From NCBI GenBank assembly GCA_963662675.2, contig CAXXHP010000004.1, positions 186,001-250,000 of the forward strand: 64,000 bases of DNA. The letters run 5' to 3'. The stretch is from G963662675 sp963662675. GTDB taxonomy: Bacteria; Bacteroidota; Bacteroidia; Bacteroidales; Prolixibacteraceae. The translations under genes were made by a program, and so were the position numbers. The notes under the pieces are model-generated. The model saw nothing but the letters and a program-made list of their open reading frames with translations. It made no database searches and had not been told where the DNA came from. Of this stretch, positions 32,062 to 39,311 are shown one piece after another. Within the stretch, counting starts at the first letter, position 1, and every line of letters starts with the position of its first letter.

Positions 32062-32508
32062 TTAGAAAACAGATTCTAATAAAGCACAAATCTGTTCTAA
32101 AAAGTCTGAATCATCAGTTGTGAATGGAGCAGGGGAGTGACTGTCAATATCCAACTCTGCTACAAGTTTATTGTTTTTTAGTACAGGTACAACAATTTCC
32201 GATTTTACATCCAGACTACATGCTATGTAGTTGTCAACTTGTGATACATCCTGTACAATCATTGTTTTTTTATTTACGGCAACTTGTCCACAAATGCCTT
32301 TCCCAATTGGAATTCGAGTATGCTCTGTTGGTTTTCCCTCGTAAGCATCTAAAATTAGTTCACCGTTTTTGTGCAAATAAAATCCTACCCAGTCGTAATG
32401 GCTAATTTGACTCTTTAATACTTGACAGATTTGAAATAATAGATTTTCTGGCTTTTCTTCTATCCGTATTTTAACCTCATTCAATGTATTTTCAAAGATG
32501 ATATTCAT
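32062..32508 (-). CDS. GAF-domain protein, free methionine-(R)-sulfoxide reductase-like
   Basis: A 148-residue protein resembling fRMsr, which reduces free methionine-R-sulfoxide. The motif IPIGKGICGQVAVNKKT, then YIACSLDVKSEIVVPVL and LDIDSHSPAPF, follow the family layout. Two conserved cysteines are present, Cys73 and Cys97. Where Escherichia coli fRMsr has a third cysteine ten residues before the first, this protein has His63, so the recycling chemistry may differ or activity may be absent. An upstream in-frame ATG at 32586 overlaps pyrI, so the ATG at 32508 is preferred. It follows pyrI by 26 bases. Confidence 0.75.
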   Translation of the reverse strand: MNIIFENTLNEVKIRIEEKPENLLFQICQVLKSQISHYDWVGFYLHKNGELILDAYEGKPTEHTRIPIGKGICGQVAVNKKTMIVQDVSQVDNYIACSLDVKSEIVVPVLKNNKLVAELDIDSHSPAPFTTDDSDFLEQICALLESVF

Positions 32509-32534
32509 CCTTAATTTAAATTTTAGGGTGTAGT

Positions 32535-33005
32535 TTATTTTATAACCATTTGATGCTCGTGAGTAATCTTTTCGCAATACTTGCACTTCAGAGCCAAAGG
32601 TTCTTTGTTGGTTACTTTAAAAGATGTTGTGACCGTTTCGTTATTGGTAATGCATTTGGGATTAAAGCATTTAACAATTCCAATAACCTGCTCCGGAACT
32701 TCAACTACCTTTTTCTCAACTACTTCGTAGTCTCTAATAATATTCAACTTGGCATGTGGAGCAATAAGTGCAATTCTGTTTATATCATCGTCTTTAAAAA
32801 ATTGGTGAGAGGCTTTGATAATTGCTTTGCTCCCAAGTTTACTGCTCTCGAAATTGGCTCCAAAGGTTGTCATGTTCTGAGTTTTATCAAGCTCAAGTAT
32901 TGATATAACTTTAAATAAATTTTCAGAAGGAATATGGTCAATCACAGTGCCTTCACTTATTGCACTAACCTTTAGTTTTAGCTTTTTCTTAATCGGATCT
33001 TTCAT
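32535..33005 (-). CDS. pyrI: Aspartate carbamoyltransferase regulatory subunit
   Basis: A 156-residue regulatory chain of aspartate transcarbamylase. The N-terminal allosteric domain includes KVSAISEGTVIDHIPSENLF, the usual nucleotide-binding start. The C-terminal zinc domain has the four cysteines in CFNPKC and CKYC, which dock on the catalytic chain. CTP and ATP binding control the enzyme in families with this subunit. It follows pyrB after six bases, so the holoenzyme subunits are coupled. Confidence 0.95.
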   Translation of the reverse strand: MKDPIKKKLKLKVSAISEGTVIDHIPSENLFKVISILELDKTQNMTTFGANFESSKLGSKAIIKASHQFFKDDDINRIALIAPHAKLNIIRDYEVVEKKVVEVPEQVIGIVKCFNPKCITNNETVTTSFKVTNKEPLALKCKYCEKITHEHQMVIK

Positions 33006-33011
33006 GGCGTG

Positions 33012-33923
33012 CTATTTTAAATTCAGGGAGTGTGCAATAATGGCTTCGCGTGCAAAGACACCATTTCTGGCTTGATCGAAGTAATATGCTTTCTCGTTAT
33101 TATCTACATCGGGATGAATTTCATTTACTCGAGGAAGAGGGTGTAATATTCGCATATTTGGTTTCGTATTTTTTAGCATGCTGTTCCTCAGAATATACAC
33201 ATTCTTTACTTGTTCATATTCAATTGGATCCGAAAAACGTTCTTTCTGCACTCTTGTCATATAAACAATGTCAGCTTCAGATATTATATCTGTAAACTCA
33301 CGGTGTTCAAAATAGCGAATACCCTTTTCTCTCAGATATATTTTATATTCTTCGGGAATTTGTAATTCATCCGGGGCGATAAAGTTAAATATAGGATTTT
33401 CAAATTGAGACATGGCCATCAGCAGAGAATGAACTGTACGTCCATATTTCAAATCACCAACCATAAAAATGTTTAGGTTGTCCAATGTGTTTTGAGTTTT
33501 GATGATGGAATACATATCCAGCAATGTTTGTGTAGGGTGCTGATTTGCGCCATCTCCAGCATTGATAATTGGAACATCTGATATTTCCGCAGCATATCGA
33601 GCACTACCCTCAAGTGGGTGGCGCATTACAATAAGGTCGGCGTAGTTTGAAACCATTCTTATTGTGTCGTGCAGAGTTTCACCTTTGGTTACACTCGAAG
33701 AATTAGAATCAGTAAATCCTATAATTCTACCTCCAAGCCGATTGATGGCTGTTTCAAAACTAAGTCGGGTTCTTGTTGAAGGTTCAAAAAATAGAGATGC
33801 TACTACTTTCCCGTCCAAAAGCTTTTGGTTTGGAGTCTTTTCAAAGTCGGCGGCAAGTTCCATAATCCGAAGATAATCCTCCTTTGAATAGTCCATGATG
33901 GAAATTAAATCTTTTTTATTCAT
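33012..33923 (-). CDS. pyrB: Aspartate carbamoyltransferase catalytic subunit
   Basis: A 303-residue enzyme that joins carbamoyl phosphate and aspartate in pyrimidine synthesis. The carbamoyl phosphate loop FFEPSTRTRLSFETA holds S49-T-R-T-R53, then HPTQTLLDMYS and HPLPRVNEIHPDVD complete the active site. Its start codon overlaps the end of a 74-residue leader reading frame (33916-34140) by eight bases. A terminator hairpin lies 34 bases upstream, which suggests attenuation. Confidence 0.97.
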   Translation of the reverse strand: MNKKDLISIMDYSKEDYLRIMELAADFEKTPNQKLLDGKVVASLFFEPSTRTRLSFETAINRLGGRIIGFTDSNSSSVTKGETLHDTIRMVSNYADLIVMRHPLEGSARYAAEISDVPIINAGDGANQHPTQTLLDMYSIIKTQNTLDNLNIFMVGDLKYGRTVHSLLMAMSQFENPIFNFIAPDELQIPEEYKIYLREKGIRYFEHREFTDIISEADIVYMTRVQKERFSDPIEYEQVKNVYILRNSMLKNTKPNMRILHPLPRVNEIHPDVDNNEKAYYFDQARNGVFAREAIIAHSLNLK

Positions 33924-34140
33924 CGATCGTTTCTAATATATTTTCAGATGTGAGCAGAAAAAAACCAACAGGAATAAAATTCACTGTTGGTTTTTCAATC
34001 ACATGGTGAAATAGACTTGAGCTATTGTAACCATTGTGATGTTTATAAATATTGATGAGATGCTTGGAAAACAAAATAATAGAAGCCATTAAGCTGCTAT
34101 ACTTTTCCTCGAAATCGTATTGAATGATTGAGCGTTTCAT
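33916..34140 (-). CDS. Leader reading frame before pyrB (candidate attenuation leader)
   Basis: A 74-residue reading frame starting at ATG 34140 (MKRSIIQYDFEEKYSSLM). It runs through the terminator hairpin and stops in TAA at 33916-33918, overlapping the pyrB ATG (33921-33923). The protein does not resemble a known family and has no signal or membrane segment of note. The arrangement is like the Escherichia coli pyrBI leader, where translation of a leader peptide decides whether a terminator forms. I infer that translation, not the peptide, is what matters, although a small functional protein cannot be excluded. Confidence 0.5.
   Translation of the reverse strand: MKRSIIQYDFEEKYSSLMASIILFSKHLINIYKHHNGYNSSSLFHHVIEKPTVNFIPVGFFLLTSENILETIDE
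33957..33995 (-). terminator. Candidate attenuator terminator in front of pyrB
   Basis: Read leftwards, AAAAACCAACAG (complement of 33984-33995) pairs with CTGTTGGTTTTT (33960-33971) over 12 bases, around a 12-base loop, followed by more T residues (7 in a row on the minus strand). It is 34 bases before the pyrB start and inside the leader reading frame, and there is no further promoter-like box between it and pyrB. Confidence 0.75.
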
Positions 34141-34147
34141 CAAATAT

Positions 34148-34155
34148 CAAAGTTA
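34148..34155 (-). promoter_or_regulatory. Candidate -7 promoter element of the pyrB leader
   Basis: Read leftwards the bases are TAACTTTG, an exact TAnnTTTG match, seven bases before the leader ATG at 34140. It would start the transcript close to or at the leader start codon. Confidence 0.5.
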
Positions 34156-34221
34156 ATTATTGTGGGCATTAATTTTTATGACCTTAAACATGATTTTTCA
34201 TTCAGTTATTAACACAATCCT

Positions 34222-34824
34222 TTAATCCTCGATTGTTATATTTACTCCTTCGATAGTGTTAAATGCATTAAAAATTCTGGGCTCATCATTTTTTCGTATT
34301 GAGGATTTAATTTTACACCTTAAATCAAACTCATTTTTTAGTTGGGGAAGATTTTCATCTTTAAAAACCTTCATTACATTGTTCATGTTCAAATAGTCGA
34401 ATTCAACACAAAAGCCAACTTCAACAAGTTTCTCCATAATATTGGCATTGAGCAAGGCATCTGCTGAAGCTTCACGATATGCATGTATTAGGCCGCCAAC
34501 TCCCAGAAGTGTTCCTCCGAAGTATCGAACCACAACGATTAAAATATTAGTTAAATCATTTTTTTGAATCTGACCTAAAATTGGTTTTCCAGCTGTTGAT
34601 GAGGGTTCTCCATCATCATTTGCCCGAAAAAGTAATTTGTCTGCGCCCAGTCTCCAGGCATAGCAATGGTGCCTAGCTGAGAAATGCTCTTTTTTTAAGG
34701 CTTGAATATAATCTTTGGCTTCTTTCTCTGATTTTATCGGATAGGCATATGCAAGAAACTTACTACCCTTTTCTTTGAATTGGCCTTCAGCAGGTTGTTC
34801 TATGGTTAGGAATGAATCGGTCAT
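34222..34824 (-). CDS. YigZ/IMPACT-family protein
   Basis: A 200-residue protein of the IMPACT/YigZ family. The family core FKEKGSKFLAYAYPIKS, FRANDDGEPSSTAGKPIL and VVRYFGGTLLGVGGLIHAY is complete, followed by the C-terminal ferredoxin-like DUF1949 region. In eukaryotes and yeast IMPACT/YIH1 binds Gcn1. The bacterial role is unclear, with links to translation. An in-frame ATG at 34839 lies inside the dnaA terminator, so the ATG at 34824 (MTDSFLTIEQ) is preferred. The gene is probably read separately from dnaA. Confidence 0.85.
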   Translation of the reverse strand: MTDSFLTIEQPAEGQFKEKGSKFLAYAYPIKSEKEAKDYIQALKKEHFSARHHCYAWRLGADKLLFRANDDGEPSSTAGKPILGQIQKNDLTNILIVVVRYFGGTLLGVGGLIHAYREASADALLNANIMEKLVEVGFCVEFDYLNMNNVMKVFKDENLPQLKNEFDLRCKIKSSIRKNDEPRIFNAFNTIEGVNITIED

Positions 34825-34840
34825 GATGTTATAAACCATA

Positions 34841-34870
34841 AAAAAGGCAGATCGTTCGATCTGCCTTTAT
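34841..34870 (-). terminator. Rho-independent terminator after dnaA
   Basis: AAAAGGCAGATCG pairs with CGATCTGCCTTT around a 2-base loop (a nearly perfect 30-base palindrome), with T residues in the leftward direction. It ends within 20 bases of the YigZ start. Confidence 0.8.
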
Positions 34871-34873
34871 ATT

Positions 34874-36304
34874 TTACATTTTTAATTTCTTTTCTATTTC
34901 ATCAACAAAAAGCCGAAAGTTTTTATCAGTGTCTATGAGGTTGTTGACTGTTTTACAGGCATGTAATACAGTAGCATGGTCTTTATTCCCAATTTGAGAT
35001 CCAATTGATGCTAATGATGATTTTGTCATGCTTTTTGAAAAATACATAGCCAACTGTCGAGCTTGAACGATTTCCCTTTTTCTGGTCTTCGTTTGAAGGT
35101 TGTCAACAGGCATATTAAAATAATCGCAAACAACTTTGGAGATGTAATCAATTGATAATTCTCGTTTTGAATTTTTCACCAATTTATTGATCATCTCGCT
35201 TGCTAGCTCTATTGTTATTTCCTTTTTGTTTAAGGTTGATTGAGCTAATAAGGAAACAAGAGCACCTTCAAGTTCTCTAACATTATTTGTAATGTGTGAT
35301 GCAATATATTCAAGGACTTCGTCACTAATTTCAATGCCGTCTTTGTAGGTCTTACGTTTTAGTATTTCCATGCGGGTCTCGAAATCAGGAATTTGAAGAT
35401 CTGCCGTTAATCCCCATTTGAAACGAGATAAAAGGCGTTGTTCCATTCCTTTAAGTTCAATTGGGGGCTTGTCTGATGTCAATATTAATTGTTTCCCGCT
35501 TTGGTGTAAATGATTGAAGATGTGAAAGAAAGTTTCCTGTGTTTTTTCCTTTCCTGCAAATTCTTGAACATCATCTAAAATTAAAACATCAATCATCTGG
35601 TAGAAATGAAGGAAGTCATTTCTATTATTATTACGTGTTGCTTCGGTAAATTGTGTTTGAAATTTATTTGCATTTACATATAAAACGACCTTTTCCGGGA
35701 ACTGTTCTTTTACCTGTATTCCAATGGCATGTGCCAGATGCGTTTTCCCTAAACCTGAGTTTCCATAAATCATTAAGGGATTGAATGCTGTACCTCCCGG
35801 ATTTTGAGCTACTGCATAACCTGCACTTCTAGCTAAACGGTTACATTCACCTTCAACAAAATTTTCAAAAGTATTATCAGCTTTTAGTTGTGGGTCAACT
35901 TGCAACTTTTGAATACCTGGAATAATAAACGGATTTTTAATGGATGCTTTACCATCTGTCTTTAATGGAATGCTTAGTGGTTTATTCTCAAACTTTGTAT
36001 TGTTATTAGTTGGGTATTTCACTGTATATGGTTGAGAATTTGATTGATTATTCCCCATTACAACGACATACTCCAGTTTTGCGTCCTGTCCAACTTCTTT
36101 TCTCAAAGTCTTTCGAAGCAAATCAATATATTGTTCTTCCAAATATTCATAGAAGAATGGACTTGGAACCTGTATGGTTAAAATTTGATTCTCAATTTTT
36201 ACAGGTAAGATTGGCTCAAACCATGTTTTGAAACTTATAGCTGGGACATTGTCCCTAATTACAGATAGGCACTGATTCCAAACAGCAAGATGGTTGTTAG
36301 TCAT
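34874..36304 (-). CDS. dnaA: Chromosomal replication initiator protein DnaA
   Basis: A 476-residue initiator. It has the N-terminal DnaB/DiaA-interaction domain (IRDNVPAISFKTWFEPILPV), a low-complexity linker (about residues 85-150), an AAA+ domain with Walker A GNSGLGKTH (181-188) and Walker B VLILDDVQEFAGK, and the C-terminal DNA-binding helix-turn-helix with the DnaA signature NKDHATVLHACKTV. It opens oriC by binding DnaA boxes. I saw no TTATCCACA boxes in the 265-base region before the gene, so an origin there is not supported. Confidence 0.97.
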   Translation of the reverse strand: MTNNHLAVWNQCLSVIRDNVPAISFKTWFEPILPVKIENQILTIQVPSPFFYEYLEEQYIDLLRKTLRKEVGQDAKLEYVVVMGNNQSNSQPYTVKYPTNNNTKFENKPLSIPLKTDGKASIKNPFIIPGIQKLQVDPQLKADNTFENFVEGECNRLARSAGYAVAQNPGGTAFNPLMIYGNSGLGKTHLAHAIGIQVKEQFPEKVVLYVNANKFQTQFTEATRNNNRNDFLHFYQMIDVLILDDVQEFAGKEKTQETFFHIFNHLHQSGKQLILTSDKPPIELKGMEQRLLSRFKWGLTADLQIPDFETRMEILKRKTYKDGIEISDEVLEYIASHITNNVRELEGALVSLLAQSTLNKKEITIELASEMINKLVKNSKRELSIDYISKVVCDYFNMPVDNLQTKTRKREIVQARQLAMYFSKSMTKSSLASIGSQIGNKDHATVLHACKTVNNLIDTDKNFRLFVDEIEKKLKM

Positions 36305-36569
36305 TTTTAAAAGGAGGCTTAATATAGTTCGTTATTTTATTCCCGTATTTTTCCCGAAAACAAAATTGTCTAAAAAAAAAGTAATAAAAAAATAGAATTA
36401 GGCTTGACTTTTTGAAAATAAATATAACATGAGTAGAAGTCAAGCACTTAATGATTTCAATTTTTTTATGTTATTTAACTTGCTGGTAATGAGCGCGTTG
36501 TAATGCAGCGTAGATGTAATGCCCGATACTAAAGGGAGTTGCGCAACATCTTCTTAATGTATGTTATGG

Positions 36570-37838
36570 TTAATTGTGTTGCTCGGATTTTCTCAAAGCC
36601 TTTTCTAGCTTAACTTGACGCCCATTTTTGAACGCAACAATGCTTGCATCAGGAAATAATTGCTTGGTTGAATCGAGTTTGTTTAATATCTCATTTGGAT
36701 TTGATGTGCTTTCTGCCATGTAATTGTAAATGCCCGAAATTTCAACTTCCTCTATGTTTTGGAAGTCAGAAAACATATTACTGTTTGGATCAATTCTGGA
36801 AGAACTTGATATGAGGTGGAGTTTGAAAATATATGATGAATCATTGCTTTCATTTGAACTTTGAGGAGTTATATAAAGGTTCTTCCCAAGGTCAAAAGCA
36901 GAGAAATGAACATAGCGTTTGGGGTTATTCCGGAGATCGTTGAGTAAATAGTCTAGACTTGAACTTAAAGAGGTCAGGTTACTGTATAGTGCTTGATCAT
37001 TAATAAGCAAGCCTGCCGTTCCTTCACTGGTGTTTATTTTCTCAATAATTTCATTAATTCCTGCTGCAGATTCTGAGAAGTCGGTCAACAGTTCTTTTAT
37101 TTGGCTTCCGGCTATACTATCACTTATACTTGATAGATTGTCAGCAATGTTAGAAAAGTTGTCTGAGTTTTGGCTTAATGTTGTGCTAATCTGAGCCAGA
37201 TTTCCTAGTATGGTTTGGAGGTTTCCTTTTTCAGAAAGAATGAGTTGGTTGAGTTGTCCGGATGTCTCTTCTAAATTTAGGATGGTTTGGTTAATGTGTG
37301 CGAAACTTTCAGATAAGTTTTTCCGGGTTTCGGCATTAAATACATAAGTGATGACTGTTATTGCAGAATCTAATGAAGACAATAATTCTTCAGCCTTGTT
37401 TTTTAATGGGAGTACTTGCATGCTAACTTGTTCGGTCAATCCACTTTCTACGCTTCCGGGTATTGTGTCATTTGACTGAAAGTACTCTTTCGAATCTGTA
37501 ATTATTAGTTTTATGGATCTTGTTCCCATTATATCACTTGAAATGATGCGAGCAACAGATCCTTGGGGGATCAAGAAATCACCTTCCATTGAAAAACTTA
37601 CAAGTAGTCTTCCATCGTTTGCTTCCGAAAAACTTATGTTTTTTACTTGTCCAACCTCATAGCCATTCATCATCACGGCACTAGATTCAAGTAATCCGTC
37701 AATCCGATCATAAATGACATGGTAGGTCGTATTATTTTTGAAAAAATCAATTCCTTTTAAGTAATTCATGCCCCAAAGAAAAACGACAATACTAAATGTG
37801 ATAAGGATTCCTAGTTTGGTATATCTTGATATTTTCAT
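36570..37838 (-). CDS. MCE/MlaD-family lipid-transport protein
   Basis: A 422-residue protein with one N-terminal transmembrane helix (about residues 8-26, KLGILITFSIVVFLWGMNYL). The MCE domain follows, with DRIDGLLESSAVMMNGYEVG and DIMGTRSIKLI. MlaD-type proteins form hexameric rings that ferry phospholipids between inner and outer membrane. The rest (about residues 150-420) is largely helical and coiled-coil, with Leu-Ser-rich heptads from about 170 to 280. No MlaE or MlaF permease/ATPase genes are adjacent. It lies after the amidase gene on the same strand with a gap of 186 bases holding a hairpin (37875-37906). Confidence 0.85.
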   Translation of the reverse strand: MKISRYTKLGILITFSIVVFLWGMNYLKGIDFFKNNTTYHVIYDRIDGLLESSAVMMNGYEVGQVKNISFSEANDGRLLVSFSMEGDFLIPQGSVARIISSDIMGTRSIKLIITDSKEYFQSNDTIPGSVESGLTEQVSMQVLPLKNKAEELLSSLDSAITVITYVFNAETRKNLSESFAHINQTILNLEETSGQLNQLILSEKGNLQTILGNLAQISTTLSQNSDNFSNIADNLSSISDSIAGSQIKELLTDFSESAAGINEIIEKINTSEGTAGLLINDQALYSNLTSLSSSLDYLLNDLRNNPKRYVHFSAFDLGKNLYITPQSSNESNDSSYIFKLHLISSSSRIDPNSNMFSDFQNIEEVEISGIYNYMAESTSNPNEILNKLDSTKQLFPDASIVAFKNGRQVKLEKALRKSEQHN

Positions 37839-37874
37839 CTGATTCTGTTTGTTATGTTGTGTGATTTCTAAGTA

Positions 37875-37906
37875 GCCAGAATCATCGTTTAGATCATGAA
37901 TCTGGC
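37875..37906. other. Inverted repeat between amidase and MlaD-like genes
   Basis: GCCAGAATCAT (37875-37885) and ATGAATCTGGC (37896-37906) pair over 11 bases with one mismatch around a 10-base loop. No T run follows on either strand, so it is not a standard terminator. It might be an mRNA processing or regulatory hairpin. Confidence 0.4.
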
Positions 37907-38024
37907 ATAACCCATTAAAGTTACATTGTTTTGAAGCATTTTTTTATGGCTCTATGCTCTTTTTGTAGTACAATATTAAGAAGCATTACACTAGAAACCA
38001 AACGGCTTTTAGGGTATAAAGGTT

Positions 38025-39182
38025 TTATTTGTTCAAGACATTTTGCAGTGGAACCAAATTATCATCTTCAAGTGCTACAATAAATGCATTTGGGAATTTC
38101 TCACGAGCTTCTATCTTTATTTTTTTTACTTTATTATATGATTTGACTTGTCCGTAAAGATATTTATACATACCGTTTTGCTCCCGAATGAACACATTTT
38201 TAAGATCCCGCCAGTTTGACGGTGAGGTGTCAACTTTTTTATAACTGGCAGCTATTTGAACACAAAAAAAGATTTTGAGTTCTGTTTCGTTCAGTTCTGT
38301 ATTAATTAAGATTTCACTTTTATTCTTGGAAATGGATAGAGTCGAGTCTGCATCATCCTCAATCATACTTTTTTCCTGAGCCACCAATTTAAACTCACTT
38401 TTATTTTCATGTGTTTTTTTGTAATCTGTTAAAGCTTTATAGATTGCAGATGCAACTTCATCCTGTCCGTTGTCTGAATTTAAGTATTGAGCTTCTTCAG
38501 GATTGCTCAGAAACCCTGCTTCTATAATAATACTAGGCATGCTAGTTTGTTTTAGTATAAGAAAGCCGGCTTGCTTTACCCCGCGATCTTTTCGTAGTGC
38601 GTGATCTTTAAACTGATTTTGTACTAATGAAGCAAGTGAAATACTTTGATCCTGATATTCGCCTTGTACCATTTCAAACATGATGTATGATTCCGGTAAA
38701 TTGGGATCAAATCCCTCGTAGCGGGAAGAGTAGTCGTCTTCCATTAATATTACTGAATTTTCTGCTTGGGCAACTTCCAGATTTTCACTTGATCCATGCA
38801 GCCCTAAAACAAAGGTTTCTGATCCGTAAATAGATGGAGCACTATAGTAATTTGCGTGTAGGGAGATGAAAAGATCTGCGTTGTTGGTGTTGGCTATTTC
38901 TACGCGTTGATGTAATGGGATGAAAACATCTTTATTGCGGGTCATTATTACCTTTGTGTCAGACATGTTTTTCTGAATGTAGGTCATAAGCCTTATACCA
39001 ATAGCGAGTACAATATCTTTTTCCTTTATCCCATAATTCGAAGCTCCTTCATCCTTTCCTCCATGTCCGGGATCAATAACTATTGTAAATGGGGTGGAGG
39101 GGATGTTTTGAGAATATGAAAATTGGCATGTTAAAATGGCCAATAAAGAAATAAGAAATGCAAAATAACGTTTGTTATTCAT
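38025..39182 (-). CDS. N-acetylmuramoyl-L-alanine amidase (AmiC type)
   Basis: A 385-residue exported amidase. A signal peptide (about residues 1-24) precedes the amidase_3 domain: FTIVIDPGHGGKDEGASNYG (zinc ligand His and the Glu), LFISLHANYY with the second zinc His, and SIIIEAGFLSNPEEAQYL with the catalytic Glu. It cleaves the lactyl-amide bond between N-acetylmuramate and the first L-alanine of peptidoglycan. An additional C-terminal region of about 130 residues, including FFCVQIAASYKKVDTSPSN, resembles a SPOR-type peptidoglycan-binding domain, which would target it to the division site. The gene is divergent from lptD. Confidence 0.88.
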   Translation of the reverse strand: MNNKRYFAFLISLLAILTCQFSYSQNIPSTPFTIVIDPGHGGKDEGASNYGIKEKDIVLAIGIRLMTYIQKNMSDTKVIMTRNKDVFIPLHQRVEIANTNNADLFISLHANYYSAPSIYGSETFVLGLHGSSENLEVAQAENSVILMEDDYSSRYEGFDPNLPESYIMFEMVQGEYQDQSISLASLVQNQFKDHALRKDRGVKQAGFLILKQTSMPSIIIEAGFLSNPEEAQYLNSDNGQDEVASAIYKALTDYKKTHENKSEFKLVAQEKSMIEDDADSTLSISKNKSEILINTELNETELKIFFCVQIAASYKKVDTSPSNWRDLKNVFIREQNGMYKYLYGQVKSYNKVKKIKIEAREKFPNAFIVALEDDNLVPLQNVLNK

Positions 39183-39205
39183 GATTTAATTGATGATAAA
39201 CTATA

Positions 39206-39213
39206 CAAAAGTA
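39206..39213 (-). promoter_or_regulatory. Candidate -7 promoter element of the amidase
   Basis: Read leftwards the bases are TACTTTTG, an exact TAnnTTTG match, 23 bases before the amidase ATG. It is one half of a divergent pair with the lptD-like promoter. Confidence 0.45.
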
Positions 39214-39266
39214 GAAATATTAAAATTATTTTGCATTTGTTCAGCCTTTTGTCACTAATGAATTTA

Positions 39267-39274
39267 TATTTTTG
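39267..39274 (+). promoter_or_regulatory. Candidate -7 promoter element of the LptD-like gene
   Basis: TATTTTTG is an exact TAnnTTTG match and ends 37 bases before the TTG start at 39312. A TTTG at 39236-39239 could be a -33 box, but the spacing (27 bases) is long. Confidence 0.4.
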
Positions 39275-39311
39275 CAGGAATTCAGCCACAAAGACTACTT
39301 AGTACGATATT

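Noticed and set aside
36305..36569. Possible replication origin between dnaA and the MlaD-like gene
   Set aside because: AT-rich but no TTATCCACA-type boxes were seen by eye, so an oriC is not supported. A GC-skew analysis of the genome would decide.
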